From: Candidatus Photodesmus katoptron Akat1
Lineage (GTDB): Bacteria > Pseudomonadota > Gammaproteobacteria > Enterobacterales > Vibrionaceae
Reading direction: 5' to 3'
DNA: 64,000 nt
NCBI RefSeq assembly: GCF_000478685.1
Contig: NZ_AMSD01000001.1
Coordinates: 491,627 to 555,626 of the forward strand
Shown here: piece by piece, positions 40,977 to 51,596 of the stretch
How the letters are laid out: each line of letters begins with the position of its first letter
How positions within the stretch are numbered: the first letter of the stretch is position 1
Translations under genes and position numbers: made by a program
The notes under the pieces: model-generated
What the model was told of the DNA's origin: nothing
What the model saw: the letters and a program-made list of their open reading frames with translations, nothing else
The model's database searches: none

Positions 40977-41052
40977 GTGGCTATAGCTCAGTTGGTAGAG
41001 CTCTGGATTGTGATTCCAGTGGTCGCGAGTTCGAATCTCGTTAGCCACCCCA
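40977..41052 (+). tRNA. tRNA-His (GTG)
   Basis: Acceptor GTGGCTA pairs with TAGCCAC; G at 40976 can be the extra G-1 typical of tRNA-His. The anticodon stem CTGGA/TCCAG with loop TTGTGAT gives GTG. T arm GCGAG-TTCGAAT-CTCGT, encoded CCA. Confidence 0.97.
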
Positions 41053-41133
41053 GAAATAAATTTATAGGACTACAACTATTTAATTAATTAACGTTTAATA
41101 AAAAAATATCTAAAGATTAATTATTCTATATTT

Positions 41134-41210
<77 letters not shown>

Positions 41211-41223
41211 TTTCAATAAAAAA

Positions 41224-42300
41224 ATGAATAGACTTAAAAACGATTGTTATCTTCGTGCACTTTTAAAACAACCAATAGATTATACTCCAATATGGATAAT
41301 GCGCCAAGCTGGCCGATACCTACCAGAATATCGTACTACTAGATCTATATCAGGAAGTTTTCTTTCACTATGTAAAAGCCCTGAGCTTTCATCGGAAATA
41401 ACATTACAACCTTTACGCCGTTTCCCTCTTGATGCTGCGATTTTATTTTCAGATATTTTGACTATTCCAGACGCTATGGGGCTAGGTTTGTATTTCAAGT
41501 CAGGAGAAGGGCCTAAATTTTCTAATCCTATTTCCTGCATAGCAGACATAAAGAAAATAGGGGTGCCAGATCCTGAACATGAACTTCAATATGTAATGAA
41601 TGCAATTCGTCAAACTTGTAAAGAACTCAAAAATGCACTTCCATTAATTGGATTCTCTGGCAGTCCTTGGACACTTGCAACCTATATGGTTGAAGGAGGA
41701 ACTTCAAAAAAATTTACTAAAATCAAGAAAATGATGTATAGAGAACCAATAGCTACGCATTTGCTTCTTAATAAATTAGCAAATAGTATTATTGAATATT
41801 TAAATGCACAAATTAAAGCAGGTGTTCACTCGGTAATAATCTTCGATACCTGGGGAGGTATATTGACTACAAATGACTATGAATCCTTCTCGCTAGCATA
41901 TATGAAAAAAATCATCAATAACCTAATTCATGAAAATAACGGTACACGAATTCCAATTACGCTATTTACAAAAAATTCAGGAATTTGGTTAGAAAAAATT
42001 GCTGAAACGGGCTGTGATTCTATTGCTTTAGATTGGACAATCCCGATTTCTGATGCAAAATATCGCGTAGGGAGAAAAGTAGCTTTACAAGGAAATATGG
42101 ATCCTTCAATTTTGTATGCGAAACCTGAACGTATCCGAGAAGAAGTCGAAACAATTTTGAAAAACTTTGGTTATACCAATTCTGGGGGACATGTATTTAA
42201 CTTAGGGCATGGAATTCATTCAGATGTAGAACCAGAAAGCGTAAGAATATTTATTGAAACAGTTCATAAAATATCACCAAAATATCATCGTTCAACATGA
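41224..42300 (+). CDS. hemE: Uroporphyrinogen decarboxylase HemE
   Basis: Decarboxylates uroporphyrinogen III to coproporphyrinogen III in haem synthesis. I use the ATG at 41224 ([17 protein letters not shown]), which matches the family start; a longer frame would begin inside tRNA-Pro. 358 aa. Signatures: [16 protein letters not shown] (about 21-36), [35 protein letters not shown] and [15 protein letters not shown]. No ribosome site fits in the 13 bases between tRNA-Pro and the ATG. hemB and hemN lie further right in the window. Confidence 0.96.
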   Translation: MNRLKNDCYLRALLKQPIDYTPIWIMRQAGRYLPEYRTTRSISGSFLSLCKSPELSSEITLQPLRRFPLDAAILFSDILTIPDAMGLGLYFKSGEGPKFSNPISCIADIKKIGVPDPEHELQYVMNAIRQTCKELKNALPLIGFSGSPWTLATYMVEGGTSKKFTKIKKMMYREPIATHLLLNKLANSIIEYLNAQIKAGVHSVIIFDTWGGILTTNDYESFSLAYMKKIINNLIHENNGTRIPITLFTKNSGIWLEKIAETGCDSIALDWTIPISDAKYRVGRKVALQGNMDPSILYAKPERIREEVETILKNFGYTNSGGHVFNLGHGIHSDVEPESVRIFIETVHKISPKYHRST

Positions 42301-42713
42301 TAGTTCAGAATTATAAAATAACATGTGGAAAAAATCGTGTTAGAATACGATAGAAAACTTTTTATTAAAGTTAACCACACATAAAAAAACATAAAAATAT
42401 AAATCTACACTTATTAATCCTTATATAATTAAAAGGTTAAGTTCATTAAAATCAACATATTATCAACCTTTTTTAGAAAAAAAATGACAAATTTTTTTTC
42501 TAAATTAAAAACAAATTTTTTTTCTAAAAACTATACACTAACTTATCAACAAAAAAAGATTGTGGATAAGTAGGGACACATTAGGTAATGTATAATCTAA
42601 TGTATTAAACTAATAATTAGCATAAAAAACAAATTCATTGGAAAGAAATTGATTCTTGACTAAATCAAATAAAATATACGAATTGATTAAAAACCTTGAA
42701 TTTAACAAAAGAC
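42301..42713. other. AT-rich gap with DnaA-box-like sites and an 18-bp direct repeat
   Basis: A 413-bp gene-free stretch. ACAAATTTTTTTTCTAAA occurs twice exactly (42487-42504 and 42511-42528). Just after lie TTATCAACA (42544-42552, one mismatch to the DnaA box) and a perfect box TGTGGATAA in inverse orientation (42561-42569). AT-rich repeats beside DnaA boxes recall an origin or a DnaA-titration site. hemE is next to the origin in some bacteria but not, as far as I know, in vibrios, so I do not call an origin. Confidence 0.45.
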
Positions 42714-42790
<77 letters not shown>

Positions 42791-42855
42791 TTTGATTTGG
42801 GATATTATTTTTGCTTTTTCAATTCAAAAAGTCAGTTACATCAGATAATCTATCT

Positions 42856-42932
42856 TGGAGCGACACACGAGGTTCGAACTCGTGACCTCAACCTTGGCAA
42901 GGTTGCGCTCTACCAAACTGAGCTAGTGTCGC
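42856..42932 (-). tRNA. tRNA-Gly (GCC)
   Basis: Acceptor GCGACAC pairs with GTGTCGC, the anticodon stem CAACC/GGTTG with loop TTGCCAA gives GCC, T arm CACGAG-TTCGAAC-CTCGTG, discriminator T and encoded CCA. It lies 65 bp upstream of tRNA-fMet on the same strand and is probably co-transcribed. Vibrios commonly carry tRNA-Gly next to orn, as here. Confidence 0.96.
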
Positions 42933-43050
42933 AAAACTTATTTTATTTTTCCCCATTCCTAGGATAGTGAATTATAAGAGTTTTTTTGTACGATGCAAGC
43001 ATTTATTTTTTTAGAGTATTTTTTTCTCTCTTGTCTACTACAAATTAAAA

Positions 43051-43596
43051 CTAAATACTAAAAATAGCTTTACGATAATATTTCAGCTCAGCAATTGACT
43101 CACGAATATCATCTAAAGCTAAATGATTACCTTGCTTGGAAAAATTATTTAAAACTTCTGGTTTCCAACGGATTATTAATTCCTTTAATGTACTAACATC
43201 AATAGATCGATAATGGAAATACTCTTCCAATTCAGGCATATATTTACATAAAAAACGCCGATCTTGTGCAATGCTATTACCGCAAATTGGGGATTTCCCT
43301 TTAGGAACCCATTTCTTGAGAAAGCTAAGCGTCTGAACAGTGGCATCTTGTTCAGATAATTTACTTTGACGGACACGCTCTATTAGTCCACTATCTGTAT
43401 GGGTTTTTATACACCAATTATCCATCTTTCTTAGTTCATGTTCTTGTTGAGTAATAGATAAAACAGGACCTTCAGCTAAAATATTTAATCCACTATCAGT
43501 AACAACAGTCGCAATTTCAATAATTTTGTGAATTTCAAAATTTAAACCTGTCATTTCAAGATCAAGCCAAATTAAGTTCCGTTCGCTAAAGGACAT
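43051..43596 (-). CDS. orn: Oligoribonuclease
   Basis: DEDDh 3'-5' exonuclease that finishes RNA decay by degrading dinucleotides; essential in many gammaproteobacteria. 181 aa, normal. D12 and E14 in [21 protein letters not shown] (about 110-121) and the HxxxxxD end in [11 protein letters not shown] (about 158-168). The usual neighbour rsgA, between orn and psd in vibrios, is missing. Confidence 0.97.
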   Translation of the reverse strand: MSFSERNLIWLDLEMTGLNFEIHKIIEIATVVTDSGLNILAEGPVLSITQQEHELRKMDNWCIKTHTDSGLIERVRQSKLSEQDATVQTLSFLKKWVPKGKSPICGNSIAQDRRFLCKYMPELEEYFHYRSIDVSTLKELIIRWKPEVLNNFSKQGNHLALDDIRESIAELKYYRKAIFSI

Positions 43597-43763
43597 AATA
43601 TATCACCTGTTATATTTACTAATAATAAAAGAAGAGCACTACTGTTAGCTTAACGTTCCAAAAAAAATCATACTTAGATCTTTGTAATGACTAGTTGCTA
43701 AAAACAATAATTTTTGTTTAAGGAAAAAAACTGACTAAAAATTGACTAAAAACTGAAATTTGT

Positions 43764-43970
43764 TCATGTTAAATGAACAAACTGGAAACCGACATTCAAA
43801 GCTCGAATAGAACTTTCATTTTCATCATCACTCACTTTAGGAAATATTTAAATAAAAATTAAAGATGACGAAACATCAAAATTAATTGCTACTTAAGACT
43901 TGAACAACATAGCTATTCCTTTTCCTCCCCTACCTTTAACAGCTATAATGTTACCATTAAAACAATCTTA
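43764..43970 (-). pseudogene. Unidentified protein-gene remnant
   Basis: In one minus-strand frame a stretch of about 68 codons with two internal stops reads NIIAVKGRGGKGIAMLFKS, then VAINFDVSSSL, then IFPKVSDDENESSIRALNVG and ends FVHLT at 43764. The glycine-rich part could be a histidine-kinase ATP-lid or a P-loop relative; I cannot name the family. A 9-bp hairpin (TTTGTTCAT/ATGAACAAA, 43759-43781) covers its stop, as a terminator would. This fills part of the orn-psd gap. Confidence 0.35.
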
Positions 43971-44259
43971 AATGTTACTTTATACTCTCTGAAATGTTAC
44001 AAATCTCACTATCAAAGTTTTTGATTTTTTTAAAAAACACAATATGTCATATTCTTAATGTATAATTAACATTGTTTTACTTTTTGAATTAATACAAAGC
44101 CAATGACTGTAGTAGATTTCCTTATCTACTAAATACAAAATAATAGAAAATTTTTCAATTTCAAACTAATAAAAATAGAATGTACTCCTAATGTTAAAAT
44201 TGCGTTATTATTTCTTATTTTCTAGCATATAAAATAGGAACAATTAAGGATTTTACATA
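43971..44259. other. Gap upstream of psd
   Basis: AT-rich stretch that should hold the psd promoter. I see no gene and no trace of rsgA, the normal neighbour. Confidence 0.4.
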
Positions 44260-45126
44260 ATGAAAAAAATCATTAGAATTAGCTTACAATTTGAATTTCT
44301 GCAATATTTTTTAACACGTTTTGTAGGTATACTAGCATCAATAAAATGCAACTTTTTAACTAAACTTATGATACGCAGTTTCATAAAAAGATATAATATT
44401 GATATGAGTGAAGTTCTTTATCCTGATCTTAATCACTTTAAAACTTTTAATGATTTTTTTGTTCGTGAGTTGAAAAAAGATTCGCGCCCTATTGATGAAG
44501 ATTCATCTGTTATTACTTATCCAGTAGATGCTTATGTAAGCCAGTTTGGTGTAATCGAAAACAATCAAATAATTCAATCAAAGGGACACCGCTTTTCAAT
44601 AGTTGAACTACTTGGAGGTGATGATACTTTAGCTGAAGAATTTGCTTTAGGAAAATTTGCTACTTTTTACCTTTCCCCTTGTGACTACCATCGAGTGCAT
44701 ATGCCTTGTGATGCTGTGTTAAGAAAAATGATATATATTCCAGGTTGTTTGTTTTCAGTAACTTCAGAGATGACAAGAAAAATACCTAAGTTATTTGCTA
44801 GAAATGAACGTGTAGTTTGCATTTTTGATACTAAATTTGGTCCTATTGCACAAATTCTTGTTGGAGCTATTATTGTCGGTAGCATTAAAATTACTTGGGC
44901 AGGTACCATTACACCACCGCAAGGTAATACTATATATCAATGGAACTATTTAATAGAAGGTAAAGAAGAAATAAAGCTAAATAAAGGGCAAGAAATGGGG
45001 CAATTCAAATTAGGTTCTACAGTAATTAATTTATTTTCTAAAGGTCAAATTACTTTTGATAAAACAGTACAGCGTAATGCATCTATTTTGATGGGAAAAG
45101 CATATGCACATAACAATCCTGAGTAG
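44260..45126 (+). CDS. psd: Phosphatidylserine decarboxylase proenzyme
   Basis: Inner-membrane pyruvoyl enzyme making phosphatidylethanolamine. 288 aa proenzyme. [10 protein letters not shown] near 63-72, [27 protein letters not shown] (the catalytic His region, about 137-152), and the self-cleavage LGST at 251-254, where Ser253 becomes the pyruvoyl group. AAGGA lies about 9 bases before the ATG. Full length and probably active. Confidence 0.96.
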   Translation: MKKIIRISLQFEFLQYFLTRFVGILASIKCNFLTKLMIRSFIKRYNIDMSEVLYPDLNHFKTFNDFFVRELKKDSRPIDEDSSVITYPVDAYVSQFGVIENNQIIQSKGHRFSIVELLGGDDTLAEEFALGKFATFYLSPCDYHRVHMPCDAVLRKMIYIPGCLFSVTSEMTRKIPKLFARNERVVCIFDTKFGPIAQILVGAIIVGSIKITWAGTITPPQGNTIYQWNYLIEGKEEIKLNKGQEMGQFKLGSTVINLFSKGQITFDKTVQRNASILMGKAYAHNNPE

Positions 45127-45316
45127 AATATGGTCATTTGTTAGGCAAACTTTTCTTTCCTTTTTTATTTAAACTCACTATAGAATAGTCTAACTTAACT
45201 TGAGAATTAGATAATGCAACCTTACAAAAAAAAATAGAGAACTTTATATGAAAACAATTTCTAAAATATCAAAACTGTGTAATACAGCGTAGAAGATATT
45301 CGAATAAGGATTTAGC

Positions 45317-46588
45317 ATGTCTAAAAAAAAAGCATTTATACCAGAATTATTATCACCAGCAGGTAGTCTTAAAAATATGCGTTATGCTTTTGCTTACGGG
45401 GCAGATGCAGTGTACGCTGGACAGCCACGTTATAGTCTTCGTGTAAGAAATAACACGTTTAACCTTGAAAATTTAGAAATTGGCATTTATGAAGCCCATG
45501 CACTAAAAAAAAAACTATATGTGGTATGTAATATACAATCACACAATGCAAAAATTAAAACCTTTATTCGAGATATAGAACCTATTATCCGAATGAATCC
45601 AGATGCCCTTATCATGTCTGATCCTGGTTTAATTATGATTACACTTGAACAATTTCCAGAAATACCAATTCATCTTTCAGTTCAAGCAAACGCAGTAAAT
45701 TGGGCAACTGTTAAGTTTTGGGGAAAACATGGAATTAAACGAGTGATTCTTTCCAGAGAACTTTCTTTGGAAGAAATAGATGAAATCTACAGATTTTGCC
45801 AAGGAATAGAGCTAGAAGTTTTTGTTCATGGTGCTTTATGTATTGCTTACTCAGGACGTTGTCTATTGTCTTCTTATATCAATAAACGAGATGCTAATCA
45901 AGGAACTTGCACAAATGCGTGTCGATGGCTATATAACATACAGGAAGAACAAGAAGATATTTCTGAAAAAACTGCATTGTTATCAGAATCACATCGTCCA
46001 GAAGAAAAAATGATAATGCTTGAAGATCAACATGGTACATATATTTTGAATTCAAAAGATCTACGTGCTGTTCAACATGTAGACCGATTAATTAAAATAG
46101 GAATTCATGCACTAAAAATAGAAGGACGAAGTAAATCTTTTTACTATTGCGCACGTACTACCCAGGTGTACCGTAAAGCAATTGATGATTCTATAGCGGG
46201 TAGGCCATTTGATCAAAACTTAACATATACTTTAGAAAATCTTTCTAATCGTGGTTATACAGAAGGCTTTCTACGTCGTCATGCACATCAATCATATCAA
46301 CAATATGATCATGGACAGTCTATATCAAACATTCAACAATTCGTAGGTGAATTTACTGGTAAATATCATGGAGAACTTGCTGAGGTAGAGGTAAAAAATA
46401 GATTTATGATTGGTGATACCCTCGAACTAATTACTCCAAAAAGCAATATCACCTTTACTTTAAAGACAATGCAAAATCAAAAATTTAAAACAATAAAAGA
46501 TGCAAAAGGAAACGGATATTTTGTCTTTATCTCTATTCCAAACAATACGCAAATTGAGTATGCTTTATTAGCACGTAAATTCAAATAA
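45317..46588 (+). CDS. trhP: tRNA hydroxylation protein TrhP (U32 peptidase family, YegQ)
   Basis: U32-family protein required for prephenate-dependent 5-hydroxyuridine at the tRNA wobble position. 423 aa. Starts PELLSPAGSLKNMRYAFAYG (about 9-28) and carries the U32 signature EVFVHGALCIAYSGRC with cysteines 175, 182, 198 and 202, the expected ligands for an iron-sulfur cluster. The C-terminal beta-rich part is somewhat short. A yfhL-type ferredoxin follows 40 bp downstream on the same strand, a fitting electron donor. Confidence 0.92.
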   Translation: MSKKKAFIPELLSPAGSLKNMRYAFAYGADAVYAGQPRYSLRVRNNTFNLENLEIGIYEAHALKKKLYVVCNIQSHNAKIKTFIRDIEPIIRMNPDALIMSDPGLIMITLEQFPEIPIHLSVQANAVNWATVKFWGKHGIKRVILSRELSLEEIDEIYRFCQGIELEVFVHGALCIAYSGRCLLSSYINKRDANQGTCTNACRWLYNIQEEQEDISEKTALLSESHRPEEKMIMLEDQHGTYILNSKDLRAVQHVDRLIKIGIHALKIEGRSKSFYYCARTTQVYRKAIDDSIAGRPFDQNLTYTLENLSNRGYTEGFLRRHAHQSYQQYDHGQSISNIQQFVGEFTGKYHGELAEVEVKNRFMIGDTLELITPKSNITFTLKTMQNQKFKTIKDAKGNGYFVFISIPNNTQIEYALLARKFK

Positions 46589-46628
46589 ATATTGAACTAT
46601 TTAAATCTAAAAAAGATGAGTACATTAA

Positions 46629-46874
46629 ATGGCCCTACTAATTACTAAAAAATGTGTTAACTGTGATATGTGTTACCTAGAATGCCCAAACCAAGCGATT
46701 TCTATGGATGATAAAATTTCACAGATTGACCCTACCCTATGTACTGAATGCAAAGGATTCTATAGTACTCCAAATTGTCAATCTGTTTGTCCTATTCCAA
46801 ATTGTATTATCATAGACCCCAAATATATTGAAACTAAAAGAGAGCTTTTTAAAAAAATGAAGTGCTCAAGTTAA
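46629..46874 (+). CDS. yfhL: YfhL-family 4Fe-4S ferredoxin
   Basis: 81 aa ferredoxin with two cluster motifs: C9, C12, C15, C19 (CVNCDMCYLEC) and C38, C41, C50, C54 (CTECKGFYSTPNCQSVC). The second has the eight-residue insertion typical of YfhL/Alvin ferredoxins. In E. coli a YfhL ferredoxin is, as I recall, needed for a U32-dependent RNA hydroxylation. Adjacency to trhP suggests the same role here. Confidence 0.9.
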   Translation: MALLITKKCVNCDMCYLECPNQAISMDDKISQIDPTLCTECKGFYSTPNCQSVCPIPNCIIIDPKYIETKRELFKKMKCSS

Positions 46875-46890
46875 TTGCAGTTTAACTCAT

Positions 46891-46914
46891 TGTGAATTTC
46901 CCTGTGAATTTCCC
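46891..46914. repeat. Tandem 12-bp duplication
   Basis: TGTGAATTTCCC occurs twice head to tail (46891-46902, 46903-46914) just after yfhL. The same gap holds a perfect 18-bp palindrome, CATTTATCTAGATAAATG (46970-46987), before rmuC, which could be a terminator stem or an operator. Confidence 0.7.
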
Positions 46915-47036
46915 TTACTCTTACTTAAAACAGCTTGTTATTTCTTAATTTTTAAAATCAAAAACTGGACATTTATCTAGATAAATGTATACCATCAATT
47001 TATTTGAATCAATAAAGAAAATTAAACAATATATAT

Positions 47037-48524
47037 ATGCAATGGATGATCAAATACCCAAGTATTCTTGCTAGTTCTATTGGAATAGCAATTTTTTTTG
47101 GAGTGATAGTTGGCTGGTTTGTAAAGCAAAAAATGCAGTTTAAGATTGAACTATTGGAAAAAAATTTTTCTAATAATGAACAGTTCTATTCATCTCAATT
47201 AGAACAAGCAGAGAAAAAACTTATTCAAACACAGCATGAATTAATTTCTGAACGTGATAAGTTTTCGTATGAATTAAAAAAAAATCATGGAAAATTAATG
47301 GCCATGAATGAAAAATTGAATCACTTTGAAATTTTTAAACAAGAATCTAAAAAATATGCTGACGAATTAAATCATACTAAAAAACAAAAACATCAATTAG
47401 AAGTAGAACTAAAAACACAAGAAATCCATTATAAACAACAAAATAAAGCTAATTTAGAAAAACTGCAATTTTTAGAAAAATCGGAAGAACGACTAAAACA
47501 ACAATTTGAATATTTAGCTAATAAACTATTTGAGACAAAAACAGCTAAAATTGAGAAAAAAAATGAACAAAATTTGACAAGCATACTCTTACCTTTTAAA
47601 GAACAACTTATAGAGTTTAAAACACAGATTAATAATACCCTGAACCAAGAAGCGAAAGAACGACATACGTTAGTACATGAACTGAAAAACCTTCAACGTC
47701 TTAATGAAAAAATGGCTTGCGAAGCCGTGAATCTAACTCAAGCACTTAAAGGTGATAATAAGCAACAAGGAAACTGGGGAGAAGTAGTATTAGCTCGTGT
47801 ATTAACTGAATCTGGTTTACGAGAAGGTCATGAATATAAAATTCAAGTCAATTTAAAAAATGAATTTGGAAAAACATATCAACCAGATGTAATTGTTTAC
47901 CTGCCTAAAAATAGACAGGTAATTATCGATTCAAAAATGGCATTAACAGCATTTGAACGTTATTTTAATTCTTCCTCAGCTCAAGAAAAAAAGAATGCTT
48001 TAAAGGATCACCTATCAACATTACGAACACATATCAAAGGACTTTCATCAAAGGATTATCATAAACTCAAAGAAATTAAAAGCCTTGATTATGTATTAAT
48101 GTTTATTCCAGTTGAACCGGCTTTTCAGATAGCAGTCCAGTCTGATCCAGGCTTACTCAAAAACGCTTTAGAACAAAATATCATTTTATCTAGTCCTACA
48201 ACATTATTAGTAGCCTTAAGAACTATAGATAATTTATGGAAAAACGAAAGACAAAATCAAAATACCCAAATTATTGCTGAACGAGCTAGTAAATTATACG
48301 ATAAAGTTAGGCTATTTATTGATGATATGGAAGATCTTGGTCGAATTTTAGATAAATCTCAACAAAATTATCAAGCTGCAATAAACAAATTAACTTGCGG
48401 AAAAGGGAATATAATTCGTCAAATAGAAAGTTTTAGAAAACTTGGAGTAAAAATCAAACGCCCTATTTCTATCCATTTATCTAAAATAGCACTTTCAGAA
48501 GATGAGAATTTTATGCAGAAATGA
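47037..48524 (+). CDS. rmuC: DNA recombination protein RmuC
   Basis: Membrane-anchored protein thought to limit inversions at short repeats. 495 aa: one N-terminal membrane helix (about 11-28), a long coiled coil (about 35-195) and a nuclease-like RmuC domain (about 215-440) with QGNWGEVVLARVLTESGLREG split across 241-261, QPDVIVYLPKNRQVIIDSKM and FIPVEPAF. It lies upstream of ubiE, as in vibrios. Confidence 0.93.
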   Translation: MQWMIKYPSILASSIGIAIFFGVIVGWFVKQKMQFKIELLEKNFSNNEQFYSSQLEQAEKKLIQTQHELISERDKFSYELKKNHGKLMAMNEKLNHFEIFKQESKKYADELNHTKKQKHQLEVELKTQEIHYKQQNKANLEKLQFLEKSEERLKQQFEYLANKLFETKTAKIEKKNEQNLTSILLPFKEQLIEFKTQINNTLNQEAKERHTLVHELKNLQRLNEKMACEAVNLTQALKGDNKQQGNWGEVVLARVLTESGLREGHEYKIQVNLKNEFGKTYQPDVIVYLPKNRQVIIDSKMALTAFERYFNSSSAQEKKNALKDHLSTLRTHIKGLSSKDYHKLKEIKSLDYVLMFIPVEPAFQIAVQSDPGLLKNALEQNIILSSPTTLLVALRTIDNLWKNERQNQNTQIIAERASKLYDKVRLFIDDMEDLGRILDKSQQNYQAAINKLTCGKGNIIRQIESFRKLGVKIKRPISIHLSKIALSEDENFMQK

Positions 48525-48587
48525 AAAACTTCATTCCTTTTATCGCTTACTATCTTTCTAATATAAAAATGAATTTATACAGGGAAT

Positions 48588-49304
48588 ATGACTTTGGAAA
48601 AAAAAGCAAAAACGGCTAGAGTAGAAAAGGTATTCAATTCAGTTGCCAAAAAATACGATATAATGAATGATCTAATGTCATTAGGAATTCATCGATTATG
48701 GAAACGTTTTGCTATTGATTGTAGTGGTGTTCGTTCTGGTCATAAATTTCTTGATTTAGGAGGTGGTACAGGGGATCTAACCAGACAATTATCGCCCATA
48801 GTTGGTGAAAAAGGTTATATTATTCTAGTAGACATCAATCAAACTATGATAAGTATTGGTCGCGATAAGTTACGTGATAAAGGTATTATAGATAATGTTT
48901 ATTATATACAAGCCAATGCTGAAACGCTACCATTTCCAGATAATCATTTTGATTGTATAATTACTGGTTTTTGCTTACGTAATGTAACAAACAGAAATAA
49001 AGCCTTAAATTCTATGTATCGTGTGCTGAAACCAGGAGGACGACTAGTAGTACTAGAGTTTTCTAAACCAATTTTCAAGCTAATTTCTAAAGTTTACGAT
49101 GCATATTCTTTCTATGTATTACCAAAAATAGGACAAATAGTAGTTAATGATTCAGAAAGTTATCGCTATCTAGCAGAATCAATCAAAATGTATCCTGATC
49201 AGAGCACATTTAAAAATATGATGGAATCAGCAGGTTTTGAAAAAAATAGTTTTTATAATCTTACATTTGGTATCGTTGCACTACATCGCGGTTATAAGTT
49301 TTAG
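48588..49304 (+). CDS. ubiE: Ubiquinone/menaquinone C-methyltransferase UbiE
   Basis: SAM-dependent methyltransferase of ubiquinone and menaquinone synthesis. 238 aa, slightly short at the N terminus. [20 protein letters not shown] (about 14-33), SAM loop LDLGGGTGD (55-63), [15 protein letters not shown] and the motif III region [20 protein letters not shown] precedes the ATG. First gene of ubiE-ubiJ-ubiB. Confidence 0.95.
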   Translation: MTLEKKAKTARVEKVFNSVAKKYDIMNDLMSLGIHRLWKRFAIDCSGVRSGHKFLDLGGGTGDLTRQLSPIVGEKGYIILVDINQTMISIGRDKLRDKGIIDNVYYIQANAETLPFPDNHFDCIITGFCLRNVTNRNKALNSMYRVLKPGGRLVVLEFSKPIFKLISKVYDAYSFYVLPKIGQIVVNDSESYRYLAESIKMYPDQSTFKNMMESAGFEKNSFYNLTFGIVALHRGYKF

Positions 49305-49312
49305 GAAAAACA

Positions 49313-49918
49313 ATGCTACTTGAAACTTTCATTACAACTGCAATAGAAACTTTATTAAATAAACTAATAAAAGATAATCCAAAATCAGCTTATCACTTAT
49401 CTCCTTTAAAAGAACAAATAATTCAAATCCATTTAAAAGAATTAGATAAAACAATAACTTTTATATTTAATGAATACATTCATATCCTAGGTAATTATGA
49501 AGGTCATCCTCACTGCTACTTATCATTTTATCTCAGTGATTTATTCAAAATTTATAAGAATACTAACATTGCTGTACTCATAAAAGAAGATAAATTAACC
49601 TGTGAAGGAAATATTAAATTAGCTCAATGTTTTTCTCAAATCATAGCTGATTGTGAACCTGATATGGAGGAGTATTACTCTTACCTAACTGGTGATGTAA
49701 TTGCTCATATGACAACTCAAAGTATTAAAAAACTTACATTATTTATCAAAAATATCACTAACAAACATAAAAAACATATTACTTATTTTTTAAATGAAGA
49801 GTGTAGTATTATTCCAAGTTCTTTAGAAATCGAATTTTTTTGTAATCAAGTAAAGAATATTAAAAAACAAATTTCATGCCTTGAAAAAAGCTTAAATAGC
49901 CTATCGGAGATTGCATGA
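49313..49918 (+). CDS. ubiJ: Ubiquinone biosynthesis accessory factor UbiJ
   Basis: SCP2-domain lipid-binding scaffold of the ubiquinone complex. 201 aa: SCP2-like fold about 15-115, then an amphipathic helical tail (FCNQVKNIKKQISCLEKSLN). Identity rests on length, SCP2 pattern and position between ubiE and ubiB. It starts 8 bp after ubiE, and its stop overlaps the ubiB start. The partner UbiK is encoded at 61020-61292. Confidence 0.9.
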   Translation: MLLETFITTAIETLLNKLIKDNPKSAYHLSPLKEQIIQIHLKELDKTITFIFNEYIHILGNYEGHPHCYLSFYLSDLFKIYKNTNIAVLIKEDKLTCEGNIKLAQCFSQIIADCEPDMEEYYSYLTGDVIAHMTTQSIKKLTLFIKNITNKHKKHITYFLNEECSIIPSSLEIEFFCNQVKNIKKQISCLEKSLNSLSEIA

Positions 49919-51539
49919 TTTTTGTTGAACTAAAACGTTTATATTTTATTATTAAAATTCTGATCCAATATGGTATTGAAGATTTATTACCAAAAAATAA
50001 ATTACTAAACATATTATGTTTTTTACTCAAATCTTTTTTCTTAATAAAAAATAGAAAAGATAATAAATCTTTAGGGAAAAGATTATATCTTGCATTTCAA
50101 GAACTTGGTCCTATTTGGATTAAACTGGGTCAAATGATCTCTACCCGGCATGATCTTTTCCCTCAGGATATTATAAAAAATTTAACTATGTTACAAAATA
50201 AAGTAGCCCCGTTTGATGGTCAACTTGCTAAAATACAAATTGAACAAGCATTAGGTGGTTCTTTAGAAAATTGGTTTACAGACTTTAATACGATACCACT
50301 CGCTTCAGCTTCAATCGCTCAAGTTCATAGTGCCAAATTAAAAAAACAAATCGAGAAGTAGTATTAAAAACCATCCGTCCTGATATACAACTAACAATTA
50401 ATACAGATTTTAAATTGATGTATCGCCTAGCATATATTATCCAAAAAATACAACCAAGCACTCGTCGTTTAAAACTGCTAGAAGTAATTAATGAATGCAA
50501 AAAGATACTATTAAATGAACTTGATTTACGTCGTGAAGCAGATAATACAATTCAATTACGTCGAAATTTTAAAAATAGCGATGAGCTATATGTACCAGAA
50601 ATTATTACCGAATACAGCAATAAAACTGTAATGGTATCTGAACGTATTTATGGTATTCCTGTTTCTAATATTAAAGAACTTAAGAAACATGGAATCAATA
50701 TGAAATTATTAGCTGAAAGAGGGGTAAATGTGTTTTTTACTCAAGTCTTTCGGGATAATTTTTTTCATGCTGATATGCATTCAGGAAATATATTCGTTCA
50801 TATAGAGCATCCAGAAGATCCTACCTGGATAGGACTTGATTGTGGAATTATGGGTCGATTAAATAATGAAGATAAAAAATATCTTGCCGAAATTTTCTTA
50901 GCATTTTTTAATAACGATTACAGAAAAGTAGCAAAGTTACATATTGACTCTGGTTGGGTTCCATATGAAACTAATATTAATGAATTTGAACTAGCAATTC
51001 GAATTGTATGCGAGCCCATATTTGCGAAGCCATTTTGTGATATTTCATTTGCTCAAGTTTTGCTACATTTATTTAATACTGCAACCTTATTCAATATGCA
51101 GGTACAACCACAATTAATTTTATTACAAAAAACTTTACTGTATATCGAAGGATTAGGAAAACAATTATATCCTCAGCTTGATTTATGGAAAACTGCAAAA
51201 CCATTTCTAGAAGAATGGGTAATGAATCAAATTAGTCCAAAAACATTAATTAATGAAATAAAAGAACGTGTACCATTTTGGGTTGAAAAATTACCGAAGC
51301 TACCAGAACTTCTTTTTTATAACTTAGAAAAAAGCAGAGAAATTAATCAAAATATAGATAAATTTTTCAAAGAAAAACACAAAGAAAAAATGGTAGGAAA
51401 TTTATTCTTTAGTATTGGAAGTGTTTTCATTATATGCTCAGCAATACTAATAAATAACGAGCAAGAACCTAAATTATCTTTAATCATCTTCGGATTAGGT
51501 ATTGCATTTTGGTTTTTAAGTTGGAGAATTTACCGATAA
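49915..51539 (+). pseudogene. ubiB: Ubiquinone kinase-like protein UbiB, one frameshift
   Basis: Atypical ADCK/UbiB-family ATPase needed for ubiquinone synthesis, anchored by two C-terminal membrane helices. The 5' frame (148 codons, stop at 50359) holds the KxGQ motif (IWIKLGQMISTRHDLFP) and ASASIAQVHSA. The rest continues one frame over from about 50348 with NREVVLKTIRPD (invariant Lys), LREADNTIQLRRNF, HADMHSGNIFV and GLDCGIMG, and runs open to 51539. The switch is in a run of seven A (50340-50346); eight would restore one protein of about 541 aa. No other lesion exists. The gene may be newly dead, rescued by slippage on the A run, or the victim of a sequencing error. Confidence 0.88.
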
Positions 51540-51596
51540 TAAATAATAAAACAAATAACAGTTTAATTAAAATAAAGGAAGAAGGATACACATAAA

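Noticed and set aside
42544..42569. Chromosome origin at the DnaA-like boxes
   Set aside because: Only one perfect box and one near box; no dnaA, mnmG or mioC neighbour. Reported only as a weak observation.
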